Assembly (NCBI RefSeq): GCF_900100315.1
Contig: NZ_FNFF01000004.1
Coordinates: forward strand, 372,001-436,000
Length of the DNA: 64,000 bases
Source: Streptomyces indicus
GTDB lineage: Bacteria > Actinomycetota > Actinomycetes > Streptomycetales > Streptomycetaceae
Reading direction: 5' to 3'
The notes beneath the pieces are model-generated. The model worked only from the letters and a program-made list of their open reading frames with translations, searched no databases and was not told where the DNA came from. This document shows, one piece after another, positions 54,338 to 63,254 of this stretch (the first letter of the stretch is position 1; the number at the start of each line of letters is the position of its first letter). The position numbers and the translations under genes are program-made.

Positions 54338-54973
54338 TCAGAGGCCGAGCTGCTTGGCCCCCTGGAGCCGCTCGATCGCTTCCTTGTCGCCCTCCACCTC
54401 GACCTTCGCCGCCTCCTGGCGCCCGAAGACGTACATCGTCAGCTCACCCGGCTCACCGGTCACCGTCACGACCGGGGTGCCGCGGTGGGCGACGACCGTC
54501 TGGCCGTCGGGGCGGCGCAGGACCATGCCGACGGGGGCCTTGCGGCCGAGCAGGCGGGCCGACTTCTCCAGGCGGGACCACAGCGCGTTCGAGAACACCG
54601 CGTCCAGGGTGCGCGGCGACCAGTCCTCCTGGGCGCGGCGCACGTCCTCGGCGTGCACGTAGAACTCCACCGCGTTCGCCGCCTCGTCCACCTGCTTGAG
54701 GGAGTACGGCGAGAAACGCGGCGGACCCGTACGGATGAGCTGGATCAGCTCCTCGTACGGCTTCTCCGTGTACTCCGCCATCACCTTCTCCAGGCGGCTC
54801 TCCAGCGCCTTGATCAGGATGCCGCCCGCGGCGTCCGCGCGGCGCTCGCGCACCACGACGTGCGCGGCGAGATCCCGCGTCTTCCAGCCCTCGCACAGAG
54901 TGGGCGCCTCGGGGCCCGCGGCCTCCAACAGATCGGCGAGGAGCAGCCGTTCACGCTTGGCATGGGTCGACAT
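54338..54973 (-). CDS. TIGR03085-family metal-binding protein (DinB/MDMPI-like)
   Basis: A 211-aa protein with the N-terminal mycothiol-dependent maleylpyruvate isomerase-like four-helix fold: [34 protein letters not shown] (first metal His) and [13 protein letters not shown] (second His). Such proteins are thiol- or metal-dependent enzymes of unknown substrate. ATG 54973 is the first of two neighbouring candidates. It stands between the sigma factor set and hisI. Confidence 0.85.
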   Translation of the reverse strand: MSTHAKRERLLLADLLEAAGPEAPTLCEGWKTRDLAAHVVVRERRADAAGGILIKALESRLEKVMAEYTEKPYEELIQLIRTGPPRFSPYSLKQVDEAANAVEFYVHAEDVRRAQEDWSPRTLDAVFSNALWSRLEKSARLLGRKAPVGMVLRRPDGQTVVAHRGTPVVTVTGEPGELTMYVFGRQEAAKVEVEGDKEAIERLQGAKQLGL

Positions 54974-55076
54974 GGTGGCCAGCGTACGTCCGCCCAGGCC
55001 CGACGGCCATGGGACGCCCGCTCCGTGCGGCCCGTCCGGGTCCCGGACAGCGGCCCGGAAGCCGGCCCGGATCACG

Positions 55077-55090
55077 CACAATGGGCCCCA
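55077..55090 (+). promoter_or_regulatory. -10 box CACAAT for leaderless hisI transcript
   Basis: CACAAT (55077-55082) ends 7 nt before ATG 55090; no ribosome site is seen. Confidence 0.55.
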
Positions 55091-55458
55091 TGACCAGCAC
55101 CCCCCGGCCCAGCGACCTCGACCCGGAGATCGCCGCGCGGCTCAAGCGCAGCCCCGACGGACTCGTCCCGGCGATCGCCCAGCAGTACGACACCGGCGAG
55201 GTGCTCATGCTGGGCTGGATGGACGACGAGGCGCTGCACCGCACGCTCACCACCGGACGCTGCACGTACTGGTCGCGCAGCCGCCAGGAGTACTGGGTCA
55301 AGGGCGACACCTCGGGTCACTTCCAGTACGTGAAGTCGGTCGCCCTCGACTGCGACGCCGATACCGTCCTCGTCAAGGTCGACCAGGTCGGCGCCGCCTG
55401 CCACACCGGCGCCCGCACCTGCTTCGACGCCGACGTGCTCCCGCTCACCCAGCCCTGA
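55090..55458 (+). CDS. hisI: Phosphoribosyl-AMP cyclohydrolase
   Basis: A 122-aa zinc enzyme opening the adenine ring of PR-AMP in histidine synthesis; no HisE pyrophosphohydrolase domain is fused. Magnesium Asp residues are in [13 protein letters not shown] and the zinc cysteines in [12 protein letters not shown]. It lies 7.6 kb from the main his operon, next to trpE, as in other streptomycetes. Confidence 0.97.
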   Translation: MTSTPRPSDLDPEIAARLKRSPDGLVPAIAQQYDTGEVLMLGWMDDEALHRTLTTGRCTYWSRSRQEYWVKGDTSGHFQYVKSVALDCDADTVLVKVDQVGAACHTGARTCFDADVLPLTQP

Positions 55459-55492
55459 TCCGCGTACGTACAACTGGTTAAGGTCACCGCCC

Positions 55493-57004
55493 ATGGACCT
55501 CGAGACGTTCCGCAAGCTCGCCACCGACCGCCGGGTGATCCCGGTCAGCCGCCGCCTCCTCGCGGACGGCGACACCCCGGTCGGGCTCTACCGCAAGCTC
55601 GCGGCGGAACGCCCCGGCACCTTCCTGCTCGAGTCCGCCGAGAACGGCCGCTCCTGGTCGCGGTACTCGTTCGTGGGCGTGCGCAGCGCCGCCACGCTCA
55701 CCGAGCGCGAAGGCCGGGCGCACTGGCTGGGCACCCCGCCCGTCGGCGTGCCGGTCGACGGCGACCCCCTGGAGGCCCTGCGCGCCACCGTCGAGGCCCT
55801 GCACACCCCGAACGACGTGGCCGGGGCGGAGGGGCTGCCGCACCTGTCGGGCGGCATGGTCGGCTACCTCGGCTACGACATCGTGCGCCGCCTGGAGAAG
55901 ATCGGCCCCGGTGAGCGGGACGACCTGAAGCTGCCCGAGCTGACGATGATGCTCGCCAGCGACCTGGCGGTCCTCGACCACTGGGACGGCAGTGTCGTCC
56001 TGATCGCCAACGCCATCAACCACAACGACCTCGACACGGGCGTGGACGAGTCCTACGCGGACGCCGTGGCCCGCCTCGACGCGATGGAGGCCGACCTCTC
56101 GCGGCCGCTCGCCCAGCCGCCCGCGGTGCTGCCGCCCTCCGAACTCCCGGAGTTCTCCGCGCCGTTGTGGGGCGGCGAGCAGTACCAGGACGCCGTCGAG
56201 GACATCAAGGAGCGCATCCGCGCGGGCGAGGCCTTCCAGGTCGTGCCCTCGCAGCGCTTCGAAACCGCCTGCACGGCAAGCGCGTTGGACGTCTACCGGG
56301 TGCTGCGGGCCACCAACCCGTCCCCGTACATGTACCTCTTCCGGTTCGAGGACTTCGACATCGTGGGCTCGTCCCCCGAGGCCCTGGTCAAGGTCGAGGA
56401 CGGCCGCGCGATGGTGCACCCCATCGCCGGTACGCGGCCGCGCGGCGCCACCCCGCAGGAGGACCAGGCGCTCGCCGACGAGCTGCTCGCCGACGCCAAG
56501 GAGCGCGCCGAGCACCTCATGCTGGTCGACCTCGGGCGCAACGACCTGGGACGCGTCTGCGCCCCCGGCTCCGTCGAGGTCGTCGACTTCATGTCCATCG
56601 AGCGCTACTCGCACGTGATGCACATCGTCTCCACCGTCACCGGCCGGGTCGCCGAGGGCCGCAGCGCCTTCGACGTGCTCACCGCCTGCTTCCCCGCCGG
56701 CACCCTCTCGGGCGCCCCCAAGCCGCGCGCGATGCAGATCATCGACGAGCTGGAGCCCTCCCGCCGGGGTCTGTACGGCGGCTGTGTCGGATATCTCGAC
56801 TTCGCCGGCGACTCCGACACCGCCATCGCCATCCGTACGGCCCTCATCCGCGACGGCGTCGCCTACGTGCAGGCCGGGGCCGGTGTCGTCGCCGACTCGG
56901 ACCCCGTCGCCGAGGACACGGAGTGCCGCAACAAGGCCGCCGCGGTGCTGCGCGCGGTGCACACCGCCAACCGCCTGAACCGCACGGCGGCCGGTGAGGG
57001 ATAG
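55493..57004 (+). CDS. trpE: Anthranilate synthase component I
   Basis: A 503-aa chorismate-using enzyme that starts tryptophan synthesis. Feedback/binding segments [62 protein letters not shown] and [15 protein letters not shown] are intact. The N-terminal LLES motif is the tryptophan-binding site, so it should be Trp-inhibited. TAAGGT (55479-55484) ends 8 nt before the ATG. TrpG is not in the window. Confidence 0.97.
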   Translation: MDLETFRKLATDRRVIPVSRRLLADGDTPVGLYRKLAAERPGTFLLESAENGRSWSRYSFVGVRSAATLTEREGRAHWLGTPPVGVPVDGDPLEALRATVEALHTPNDVAGAEGLPHLSGGMVGYLGYDIVRRLEKIGPGERDDLKLPELTMMLASDLAVLDHWDGSVVLIANAINHNDLDTGVDESYADAVARLDAMEADLSRPLAQPPAVLPPSELPEFSAPLWGGEQYQDAVEDIKERIRAGEAFQVVPSQRFETACTASALDVYRVLRATNPSPYMYLFRFEDFDIVGSSPEALVKVEDGRAMVHPIAGTRPRGATPQEDQALADELLADAKERAEHLMLVDLGRNDLGRVCAPGSVEVVDFMSIERYSHVMHIVSTVTGRVAEGRSAFDVLTACFPAGTLSGAPKPRAMQIIDELEPSRRGLYGGCVGYLDFAGDSDTAIAIRTALIRDGVAYVQAGAGVVADSDPVAEDTECRNKAAAVLRAVHTANRLNRTAAGEG

Positions 57005-57011
57005 TGGAGGG

Positions 57012-57650
57012 GTGACTGCCGTACCCAAGGCCCGCACCTCCCCGGACTCCGACGCGGCCAAGACCTCCTCACCGGGCGGCCGCCGCAGCCTGGCCGCCGC
57101 CCTGCTGCTCGGCGCGCTCGGCGCGACCGTCGCGCTGCTCGCGTCCCGTCAGCCCTGGGCCGAGGGCGAGGCGCAGACCGTCGGCGGCGCGCTGCACCAG
57201 AGCGCCACCGGCAGCGACGTGACCGGGGTGCCGGCGGCCCTCGCCATAGTGGGCCTGGCCGCACTCGTCGCCGTCTTCGCCGTACGCCGCTCCGGCCGCG
57301 TCCTCGTCTCGCTCCTGCTCGCCCTGAGCGGCGCGGGCATCGTGGCGGCCGGCCTGCTCGGCGCCTCGGACACCGCGGCACTCGACGAGAAGGCCGCCAC
57401 CGTGACCGGCGACGCCACCGCGCAGATCTCCGCCGTCTCGCACAGCGTCTGGCCGTACGTGGCCTGCGCGGGCGGCGCGTTGCTCCTGGTCGCCGGCCTG
57501 CTCGCGCTGCGCTTCGGCTCCCGCTGGCCCGCGATGGGCGGCCGCTACGAGCGCGGCTCCGGCCCCCGTACCCGCAAGCAGAAGGTCGACCCCGACCGCC
57601 CCGAGGACCTGTGGAAGGCCCTCGACCGCGGCGAGGACCCGACCGGCTGA
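57012..57650 (+). CDS. Trp-operon-associated membrane protein (TIGR02234)
   Basis: A 212-aa protein with four membrane helices: SLAAALLLGALGATVALLAS, a long loop, then VPAALAIVGLAALVAVFAV, VLVSLLLALSGAGIVAAGLL and VACAGGALLLVAGLLAL. The first helix is followed by RQPWAEGE, which matches the family in my memory. The tail is basic and Asp/Glu-rich. It starts 7 bp after trpE (GGAGG site), so it is cotranscribed. Role unknown. The last 17 bp before the stop recur 22 bp later. Confidence 0.85.
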   Translation: MTAVPKARTSPDSDAAKTSSPGGRRSLAAALLLGALGATVALLASRQPWAEGEAQTVGGALHQSATGSDVTGVPAALAIVGLAALVAVFAVRRSGRVLVSLLLALSGAGIVAAGLLGASDTAALDEKAATVTGDATAQISAVSHSVWPYVACAGGALLLVAGLLALRFGSRWPAMGGRYERGSGPRTRKQKVDPDRPEDLWKALDRGEDPTG

Positions 57651-57778
57651 GGGCGAGGACCCGACCGGCGGAACCGGCGGCGACGCACCGCACCACACCA
57701 ACCGCGGGCCCGCGCGCAGTTCCCGCCCCGCCATGCGCGACAATGGGCGCAAGCTTTCGGAGAACCCGCGGACCCTCA

Positions 57779-57809
57779 CCCCCGAGCTCGTCGAGCAGGG
57801 GGCACCCCA
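57779..57809. repeat. Third copy of the C/G-run palindrome unit
   Basis: CCCCCGAGCTCGTCGAGCAG followed by GGGGCACCCCA is a shortened variant of the 44-bp units inside the MITE-like element at 38 kb. Confidence 0.65.
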
Positions 57810-57833
57810 GGGGCAAGTAACAAGGAGAACGTC

Positions 57834-58052
57834 ATGGCCCATGACCACGGACACACCCCGGCTGCCTGGGCCGGCTCGATCATCGCGTTCATCGGCTTCT
57901 GCGTCGCCGGTGCCTTCATGGTGATGGACAACCCGATCGGCTTCTGGGCCGGTGCGATCGTCATCGCCGCGGGCGGTGTCATCGGTGGTGTCATGCGCGC
58001 GGCCGGCATGGGCCAGAAGCCCAAGCGCCAGATCCTCGTGAACGAGAGCTGA
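57834..58052 (+). CDS. 72-aa HGxxPAAW-motif membrane protein
   Basis: A short protein with the start MAHDHGHTPAAWAGS, two membrane helices (IIAFIGFCVAGAFMVM and GFWAGAIVIAAGGVIGGVM) and a Lys/Gln tail. The HGHTPAAW motif defines a small actinobacterial family of unknown function. AAGGAGA is 6 nt upstream. It lies in the trp neighbourhood, followed by a strong hairpin. Confidence 0.88.
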   Translation: MAHDHGHTPAAWAGSIIAFIGFCVAGAFMVMDNPIGFWAGAIVIAAGGVIGGVMRAAGMGQKPKRQILVNES

Positions 58053-58075
58053 GCCGGCCTCTTTCCCCTGCACGG

Positions 58076-58108
58076 TGGGGCGTGACCCGGTCGCCGGGTC
58101 ACGCCCCA
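58076..58108 (+). terminator. Terminator after the HGxxPAAW gene
   Basis: A 15-bp stem, TGGGGCGTGACCCGG with CCGGGTCACGCCCCA, and a TCG loop. Confidence 0.85.
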
Positions 58109-58206
58109 TCTGCATGCCGTGGCGCAGTACGGCACCTGGCTCCCCTGCATGCGGCCGCGCCGTGCGCACCCGGCCCGCACACCGGGCGCCGCCGCACGCG
58201 CCGGGG

Positions 58207-58219
58207 CAGAATGCGGGAG
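58207..58219 (+). promoter_or_regulatory. -10 box CAGAAT for leaderless DUF2752 transcript
   Basis: CAGAAT (58207-58212) ends 6 nt before GTG 58219. Confidence 0.5.
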
Positions 58220-58878
58220 TGACCGCAGAACGCACCGCGCAGCCGCAGGGCCCGCCCCCGCCCGGCCCGCCGCACGCGCCCCCGCCCGGCCTGCCGCACG
58301 CGCAGCCGCCCGGCCCGCCGCACGCGCAGCCCTCCGGCCCGCGGCAGTCCTTTGGACCGCAGCAGCTGACCGGGGAGCCGCAGCAGCTGACCGGGGAGCC
58401 GCAGCAGCCGTCAGGGGACCCGCAGCAGCCGTCAGGGGACCCGCAGCAGTGGAGCCCGCAGCCCGCGGCGCCCCGCACCGCCGCGCGGGGACGCCGACTG
58501 CTCGGCCCGGTGGCCGCACTCGCCGCCACCGCCGCGGCCGTCGCGTACGTCGGCTCGGTCGACCCCAACGAGCCAGGCCACTACCCGGCCTGCCCGCTGC
58601 TGCGCACCACCGGCCTGTTCTGCCCCGGCTGCGGCGGCCTGCGCTGCGTCCACGCCCTCGTGCACGGCGATCTGCCCGCCGCCCTGGGCGCCAACGCGAT
58701 GGCGGTCGTGGGCTTCGTGATCGCCGCGTTCGTCTGGATCCTGTGGCTGCGGCGCGCGTGGCGCGGCGGGCCCACCGGGTTCACGGTCCGCTCGTCGTAC
58801 GCGTGGGCCTTCGGCGGACTGCTCGCCGTCTTCACTGTCGTACGGAATCTGCCGTTCGGGGATTTCCTGCACCCGTGA
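58219..58878 (+). CDS. DUF2752 membrane protein with Pro/Gln repeat N-terminus
   Basis: A 219-aa protein. Residues ~10-80 are repeats of PGPPHAQP and QQLTGEPQQ / QQPSGDPQQ type, encoded by tandem DNA repeats (58256-58445). The DUF2752 core follows: CPLLRTTGLFCPGCGGLR with its paired cysteines, then two to three membrane helices (ALGANAMAVVGFVIAAFVW, YAWAFGGLLAVFTVV). Function unknown. GTG 58219 is chosen for the -10 box and because the longer frame starts inside a terminator. Confidence 0.82.
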   Translation: MTAERTAQPQGPPPPGPPHAPPPGLPHAQPPGPPHAQPSGPRQSFGPQQLTGEPQQLTGEPQQPSGDPQQPSGDPQQWSPQPAAPRTAARGRRLLGPVAALAATAAAVAYVGSVDPNEPGHYPACPLLRTTGLFCPGCGGLRCVHALVHGDLPAALGANAMAVVGFVIAAFVWILWLRRAWRGGPTGFTVRSSYAWAFGGLLAVFTVVRNLPFGDFLHP

Positions 58879-59069
58879 CCGGCGGGGTCCGGGCGCCGCC
58901 GCGTGCCAGGTATGTCCAGGAAGTGGGACCGGCGTCAACCGGATGCGGGCCCTTCGCCCTCCTGCGGATACCATCGCAGTGGCCCTCGGTACTCCGTCCG
59001 GACCGAGAGGGCGCCGACACCGACCGACGCCCGTTGCCATGACCGCCGCTACGGAAGGGGACCACTCGC

Positions 59070-59879
59070 GTGAGTGTGCTCGACGAGATCATCGAAGGCG
59101 TCCGCGAGGACCTCGCCGAACGGCAGGCGCGCGTCAGCCTCGAGGAGCTCAAGGAGCGTGCGGCGAAGGCCCCCCAGGCCAAGGACGGGGTCGCGGCCCT
59201 GCGCGGCGACAGCGTCAAGGTGATCTGCGAGGTCAAGCGCTCCAGCCCGTCGAAGGGCGCGCTCGCCGCGATCGCCGACCCGGCCGGGCTCGCCGCCGAC
59301 TACGAGGCGGGCGGCGCCGCCGTCATCTCCGTGCTCACCGAGGAGCGCCGCTTCGGCGGCTCGCTCGCGGACCTGGAGGCCGTGCGCGCCAAGGTGGACA
59401 TCCCGGTCCTGCGCAAGGACTTCATCGTCACCTCGTACCAGCTCTGGGAGGCCCGTGCCTACGGTGCCGACCTGGTGCTCCTGATCGTCGCGGCCCTCGA
59501 CCAGGAGGCCCTGGTCTCCCTGATCGAGCGCGCCGAGTCCATCGGTCTGACGCCGCTGGTCGAGGTGCACGACGAGGACGAGGTCGAGCGTGCGGTGGAG
59601 GCCGGCGCGAAGATCATCGGCGTCAATGCGCGCGACCTCAAGACCCTCAAGGTCGACCGCGGCACCTTCTCGCGGGTCGCCCCCGAGATCCCCGACCACA
59701 TCGTCAAGATCGCCGAGTCCGGCGTCCGCGGTCCGCACGACCTGATCGCGTACGCCAACGACGGCGCCGACGCCGTGCTCGTCGGCGAGTCCCTGGTCAC
59801 CGGCAAGGACCCGCGGTCCGCCGTCGTGGACCTGGTCGCCGCCGGCGCCCACCCCGCCCTGCGCCACGGACGGGGCTGA
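59070..59879 (+). CDS. trpC: Indole-3-glycerol-phosphate synthase
   Basis: A 269-aa (beta-alpha)8 barrel that closes the indole ring. Catalytic residues lie in [12 protein letters not shown] (Lys), [10 protein letters not shown]-like [14 protein letters not shown] and [12 protein letters not shown]; phosphate site [19 protein letters not shown] precedes the GTG. There is no Trp-rich leader peptide upstream, so classical attenuation is unlikely. First gene of trpC-trpM-trpB-trpA. Confidence 0.97.
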   Translation: MSVLDEIIEGVREDLAERQARVSLEELKERAAKAPQAKDGVAALRGDSVKVICEVKRSSPSKGALAAIADPAGLAADYEAGGAAVISVLTEERRFGGSLADLEAVRAKVDIPVLRKDFIVTSYQLWEARAYGADLVLLIVAALDQEALVSLIERAESIGLTPLVEVHDEDEVERAVEAGAKIIGVNARDLKTLKVDRGTFSRVAPEIPDHIVKIAESGVRGPHDLIAYANDGADAVLVGESLVTGKDPRSAVVDLVAAGAHPALRHGRG

Positions 59880-59888
59880 CAGCTCACC

Positions 59889-60044
59889 ATGCCCATCGCC
59901 CGCCGCCTCGCACCCGGTTGCCGCCCTCGCGGCTGCCGGGCGCCCGCGCGGCGTGTGCACGGGCGCCGGGTGCGCTACGTGATCGGGGACGAGCCCGGTC
60001 AGATCAACGGGATGCGATGGCCCGGGCGGACCGTCCGCCCGTAA
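59889..60044 (+). CDS. trpM: TrpM (TrpX), small modulator of tryptophan synthesis
   Basis: A 51-aa basic peptide between trpC and trpB, too short for usual gene callers. It is rich in Arg and Pro (MPIARRLAPGCRPRGCRAP), with a C-terminal RYVIGDEPGQINGMRWPGR. In S. coelicolor the gene in this place (formerly trpX) is reported to modulate tryptophan synthesis and development. It starts 9 bp after trpC. Only one Trp codon is present, so it does not look like an attenuator. Confidence 0.85.
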   Translation: MPIARRLAPGCRPRGCRAPARRVHGRRVRYVIGDEPGQINGMRWPGRTVRP

Positions 60045-60166
60045 GCCGTCGGCTGCCACCCCTTCGTGCGGTGGGCGGCTCCGTCGGGCGATCCCGTCAT
60101 ACCCTGACCCTCGCAAACCCGACATCCGGGGCAGCTGCGCCTGTCCCGACGTAGGAGCATCTCGTC

Positions 60167-61426
60167 ATGCCCAGCGACAACAACGCGTTCTTCGTACCCG
60201 AACCCCAGGGTCAAGTGCCCACCCCCGAGGGCTACTTCGGTAAGTTCGGCGGCAAGTTCATCCCCGAGGCGCTGGTCGCCGCCGTGGACGAAGTGGCCGT
60301 CGAGTTCGAAAAGGCCAAGCAGGACCCCGAGTTCGCCCGCGAGCTCAGCGAACTCCTGGTCAACTACACCGGCCGTCCCAGCGCCCTGACCGAGGTGCCG
60401 CGCTTCGCGCAGCACGCGGGCGGCGGCCGTGTCTTCCTCAAGCGCGAGGACCTCAACCACACCGGCTCGCACAAGATCAACAACGTGCTCGGCCAGGCGC
60501 TGCTCACCAAGCGCATGGGCAAGCCGAAGGTGATCGCCGAGACCGGCGCCGGCCAGCACGGCGTCGCCACCGCCACCGCCTGCGCGCTCTTCGGCCTCGA
60601 ATGCACCATCTACATGGGCGAGATCGACACGCAGCGCCAGGCGCTCAACGTCGCGCGCATGCGGATGCTCGGCGCCGAGGTCATCGCCGTGAAGTCCGGC
60701 TCGCGGACCCTGAAGGACGCGGTGAACGAGGCCTTCCGCGCCTGGGTCGCCAACGTCGAGGACACCCACTACCTCTTCGGTACGGCCGCGGGCCCGCACC
60801 CCTTCCCGGCCATGGTGCGCGACTTCCAGCGCATCATCGGCGTCGAGGCCCGCCGCCAGATCCAGGAGCGCGCGGGCCGGCTGCCGGACGCGGCCGTCGC
60901 CTGCGTCGGCGGCGGCTCCAACGCCATCGGTCTCTTCCACGCCTTCCTCGACGACACCGACGTACGGCTCATCGGCGCGGAGGCCGGCGGCCACGGTGTC
61001 GAGAGCGGCGAGCACGCGGCCACCCTCACGGCCGGCGACCCCGGCATCCTGCACGGTTCGCGTTCGTACGTGATCCAGGACGAGGAGGGCCAGATCATCG
61101 AGCCCTACTCGATCTCGGCCGGGCTCGACTACCCGGGCATCGGCGCGGAGCACGCGTATCTGAAGGACAGCGGGCGCGCCGAGTACCTCCCGGTCACCGA
61201 CGACGAGGCGATGCAGGCCCTGCGGCTGCTCTCGCAGACCGAGGGCATCATCCCGGCCATCGAGAGCGCCCACGCCCTCGCGGCCGCCCTGCGGATCGGC
61301 CGGGACCTCGGTGAGGACGGCCTGATGGTCGTCAACCTCTCCGGACGCGGCGACAAGGACATGGACACGGCGGCCCGGTACTTCGGGTACTACGACGCTT
61401 CTGAGAACGCGGGGGAGTCCAAGTGA
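60167..61426 (+). CDS. trpB: Tryptophan synthase beta chain
   Basis: A 419-aa PLP enzyme joining indole and serine. The PLP lysine is in [15 protein letters not shown], catalytic Glu in [13 protein letters not shown], and the phosphate loop [12 protein letters not shown]. The N-terminal [15 protein letters not shown] is typical. GTAGGAGC provides the ribosome site. The stop overlaps trpA by 4 bp. Confidence 0.98.
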   Translation: MPSDNNAFFVPEPQGQVPTPEGYFGKFGGKFIPEALVAAVDEVAVEFEKAKQDPEFARELSELLVNYTGRPSALTEVPRFAQHAGGGRVFLKREDLNHTGSHKINNVLGQALLTKRMGKPKVIAETGAGQHGVATATACALFGLECTIYMGEIDTQRQALNVARMRMLGAEVIAVKSGSRTLKDAVNEAFRAWVANVEDTHYLFGTAAGPHPFPAMVRDFQRIIGVEARRQIQERAGRLPDAAVACVGGGSNAIGLFHAFLDDTDVRLIGAEAGGHGVESGEHAATLTAGDPGILHGSRSYVIQDEEGQIIEPYSISAGLDYPGIGAEHAYLKDSGRAEYLPVTDDEAMQALRLLSQTEGIIPAIESAHALAAALRIGRDLGEDGLMVVNLSGRGDKDMDTAARYFGYYDASENAGESK

Positions 61427-62241
61427 GCGGGAACATCGAGCTGTTGAACACCGCCCTCGCCGGGACGAAGGCCGAGGGCCGGGCAGCGCTGATCGCCTAC
61501 CTGCCCGCCGGCTTCCCCTCCGTCGACGGCGGCATCGACGCCGTCAAGGCCGCCTTCGAGGGCGGCGCGGACATCGTCGAGGTAGGACTGCCCTACAGCG
61601 ACCCGGTGCTCGACGGACCGGTCATCCAGACCGCCGACGACATCGCGCTGAAGAACGGCCTCAAGATCGCCGACGTGATGCGCACGGTCCGCGAGGCGCA
61701 CGAGGCCACCGGCAAGCCCGTCCTCGTCATGACGTATTGGAACCCGATCGACCGCTACGGCGTCGAGCGCTTCACCGCCGAGCTCGCCGAGGCGGGCGGC
61801 GCGGGCTGCATCCTGCCCGACCTGCCGGTCCAGGAGTCCGCGCTGTGGCGCGAGCACGCCGCCAAGCACGACCTCGCCACCGTCTTCGTGGTCGCGCCCA
61901 GCAGCAAGGACGCGCGTCTGAAGGAGATCACCGCGGCGGGCTCCGGCTTCGTCTACGCGGCCTCCCTGATGGGCGTCACCGGCACGCGCGAGTCCGTGGG
62001 CGAGGCGGCCGAGGACCTGGTGCAGCGCACCAAGGCCACCACCGACCTGCCCGTCTGCGTGGGTCTCGGCGTCTCGAACCGCGAACAGGCCGCGGAAGTC
62101 GCCCAGTTCGCGGACGGGGTGATCGTCGGCTCGGCGTTCGTCAAGGCGATGCTTGACGCCCCGGACGAGGCGGCGGGCGTGGCGGCCGTCCGCCGGCTCG
62201 CGGGTGAGCTGGCGGAAGGTGTCCGCGCGAAGCGGAGCTGA
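61423..62241 (+). CDS. trpA: Tryptophan synthase alpha chain
   Basis: A 272-aa barrel that cleaves indole-glycerol phosphate. Catalytic Glu and Asp lie in [17 protein letters not shown] (Glu in [10 protein letters not shown]); phosphate site [13 protein letters not shown] with [12 protein letters not shown]. It forms the alpha2beta2 complex with TrpB. Closed by a strong terminator. Confidence 0.98.
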   Translation: MSGNIELLNTALAGTKAEGRAALIAYLPAGFPSVDGGIDAVKAAFEGGADIVEVGLPYSDPVLDGPVIQTADDIALKNGLKIADVMRTVREAHEATGKPVLVMTYWNPIDRYGVERFTAELAEAGGAGCILPDLPVQESALWREHAAKHDLATVFVVAPSSKDARLKEITAAGSGFVYAASLMGVTGTRESVGEAAEDLVQRTKATTDLPVCVGLGVSNREQAAEVAQFADGVIVGSAFVKAMLDAPDEAAGVAAVRRLAGELAEGVRAKRS

Positions 62242-62277
62242 TCGCGTACGCCGCTCATCCATACGGGTGGACATGGG

Positions 62278-62307
62278 ACCGGGGAGGCACGCTCGTGCCT
62301 CCCCGGT
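62278..62307 (+). terminator. Terminator of the trp operon
   Basis: A perfect 13-bp stem, ACCGGGGAGGCAC with GTGCCTCCCCGGT, and a 4-base loop, followed by TCGTTT. It ends 13 nt before the next start codon. Confidence 0.88.
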
Positions 62308-62320
62308 TCGTTTGCGGATT

Positions 62321-63097
62321 GTGAGCGAGAAGAACCGTGAGGGAAAGCGTGCCGCCCGCGACCGGCTGGCACAGGAGCGGGAACAGCAGAAGGCCCGTGA
62401 CAAGCGTCGTCGTGCCCTGATCGTGGTCAGTGCCGTGGTAGGTGTGCTCGGTCTGGCCGCCATCGCCGGAGTGATCGCGGCCAATGCGGGCGGGGACAAG
62501 AAGGACACCTCGGGCCCGGTGGTCCCGCCCGCAGGGGCGAGCGGCGAGGACAAGCTGGTGATCCCGGTCGGCAAGGACAGCGCCAAGTCCACGCTCACCG
62601 TCTGGGAGGACTTCCGCTGCCCGGCCTGCGCCTCCTTCGAGGCCCAGTACAGCCCGACGATCAACGAGCTCGCCGAGAAGGGGCAGCTCAAGGTCGAGTA
62701 CCGGCTGGCGACGATCATCGACGGCAACATGGGCGGGACCGGGTCGGTGAACGCGGGGAATGCCGCGGCCTGCGCCCAGGACGCCGGGAAGTTCACGGCG
62801 TACCACGACGTCCTCTACAAGAACCAGCCGGAGGAGACGGACGACGCCTTCGGCAAGGACAGCCGGCTGCTCGAGCTCGCGAAGGAGGTCGAGGGCCTCG
62901 ACAGTGCGGACTTCAAGAAGTGCGTCGAGGACGGCACGCACGCGAGCTGGGTGAACAAGTCGAACGACGCTTTCCGCGCCGGCAAGTTCACGGGCACGCC
63001 GACCGTGCTGCTCGACGGCAAGAACATCTTCGCGGACCAGAAGAACCCGCTGACGCCCGAGCAGCTGAAGAAGCAGGTGGAGGAGGCGGCCGAGTAG
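62321..63097 (+). CDS. DsbA/thioredoxin-fold membrane-anchored protein (paralogue 2)
   Basis: A 258-aa relative of the protein at 24780-25577 with the same layout: charged tail (REGKRAARDRLAQEREQQ), one membrane helix (ALIVVSAVVGVLGLAAIAGVI) and an extracytoplasmic domain with CPAC (EDFRCPACASFEA) and cis-Pro GTPTVLLDG. GTG 62321 follows the trp terminator by 13 nt and has no ribosome site, so its start and promoter are uncertain. It lies upstream of lgt. Confidence 0.88.
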   Translation: MSEKNREGKRAARDRLAQEREQQKARDKRRRALIVVSAVVGVLGLAAIAGVIAANAGGDKKDTSGPVVPPAGASGEDKLVIPVGKDSAKSTLTVWEDFRCPACASFEAQYSPTINELAEKGQLKVEYRLATIIDGNMGGTGSVNAGNAAACAQDAGKFTAYHDVLYKNQPEETDDAFGKDSRLLELAKEVEGLDSADFKKCVEDGTHASWVNKSNDAFRAGKFTGTPTVLLDGKNIFADQKNPLTPEQLKKQVEEAAE

Positions 63098-63116
63098 CCG
63101 CCGCGGCGACCCTGCG

Positions 63117-63146
63117 AAGGCCCCGTCCGGTCCCGGGCGGGGCCTT
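63117..63146 (+). terminator. Terminator before lgt
   Basis: AAGGCCCCGTCC pairs with GGGCGGGGCCTT (one G-U pair), followed by TCC. Confidence 0.75.
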
Positions 63147-63238
63147 TCCGTCCGTACGCGTCTTCACAGGGACGGGGCGGCGGGCTTGTTATCAGGCCGT
63201 TAGGCCAGCCGGAGTGCCGCGTACCGGACCCGGCAAGG

Positions 63239-63244
63239 TAGCGT
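63239..63244 (+). promoter_or_regulatory. Candidate lgt -10 box TAGCGT
   Basis: TAGCGT ends 10 nt before the lgt ATG; a leader of only about 3 nt would result. Confidence 0.45.
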
Positions 63245-63254
63245 CGACCCCGCC

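Noticed and set aside
58879-59069. Tryptophan attenuator before trpC
   Set aside because: No short frame with consecutive Trp codons and no competing hairpins with a T-run.
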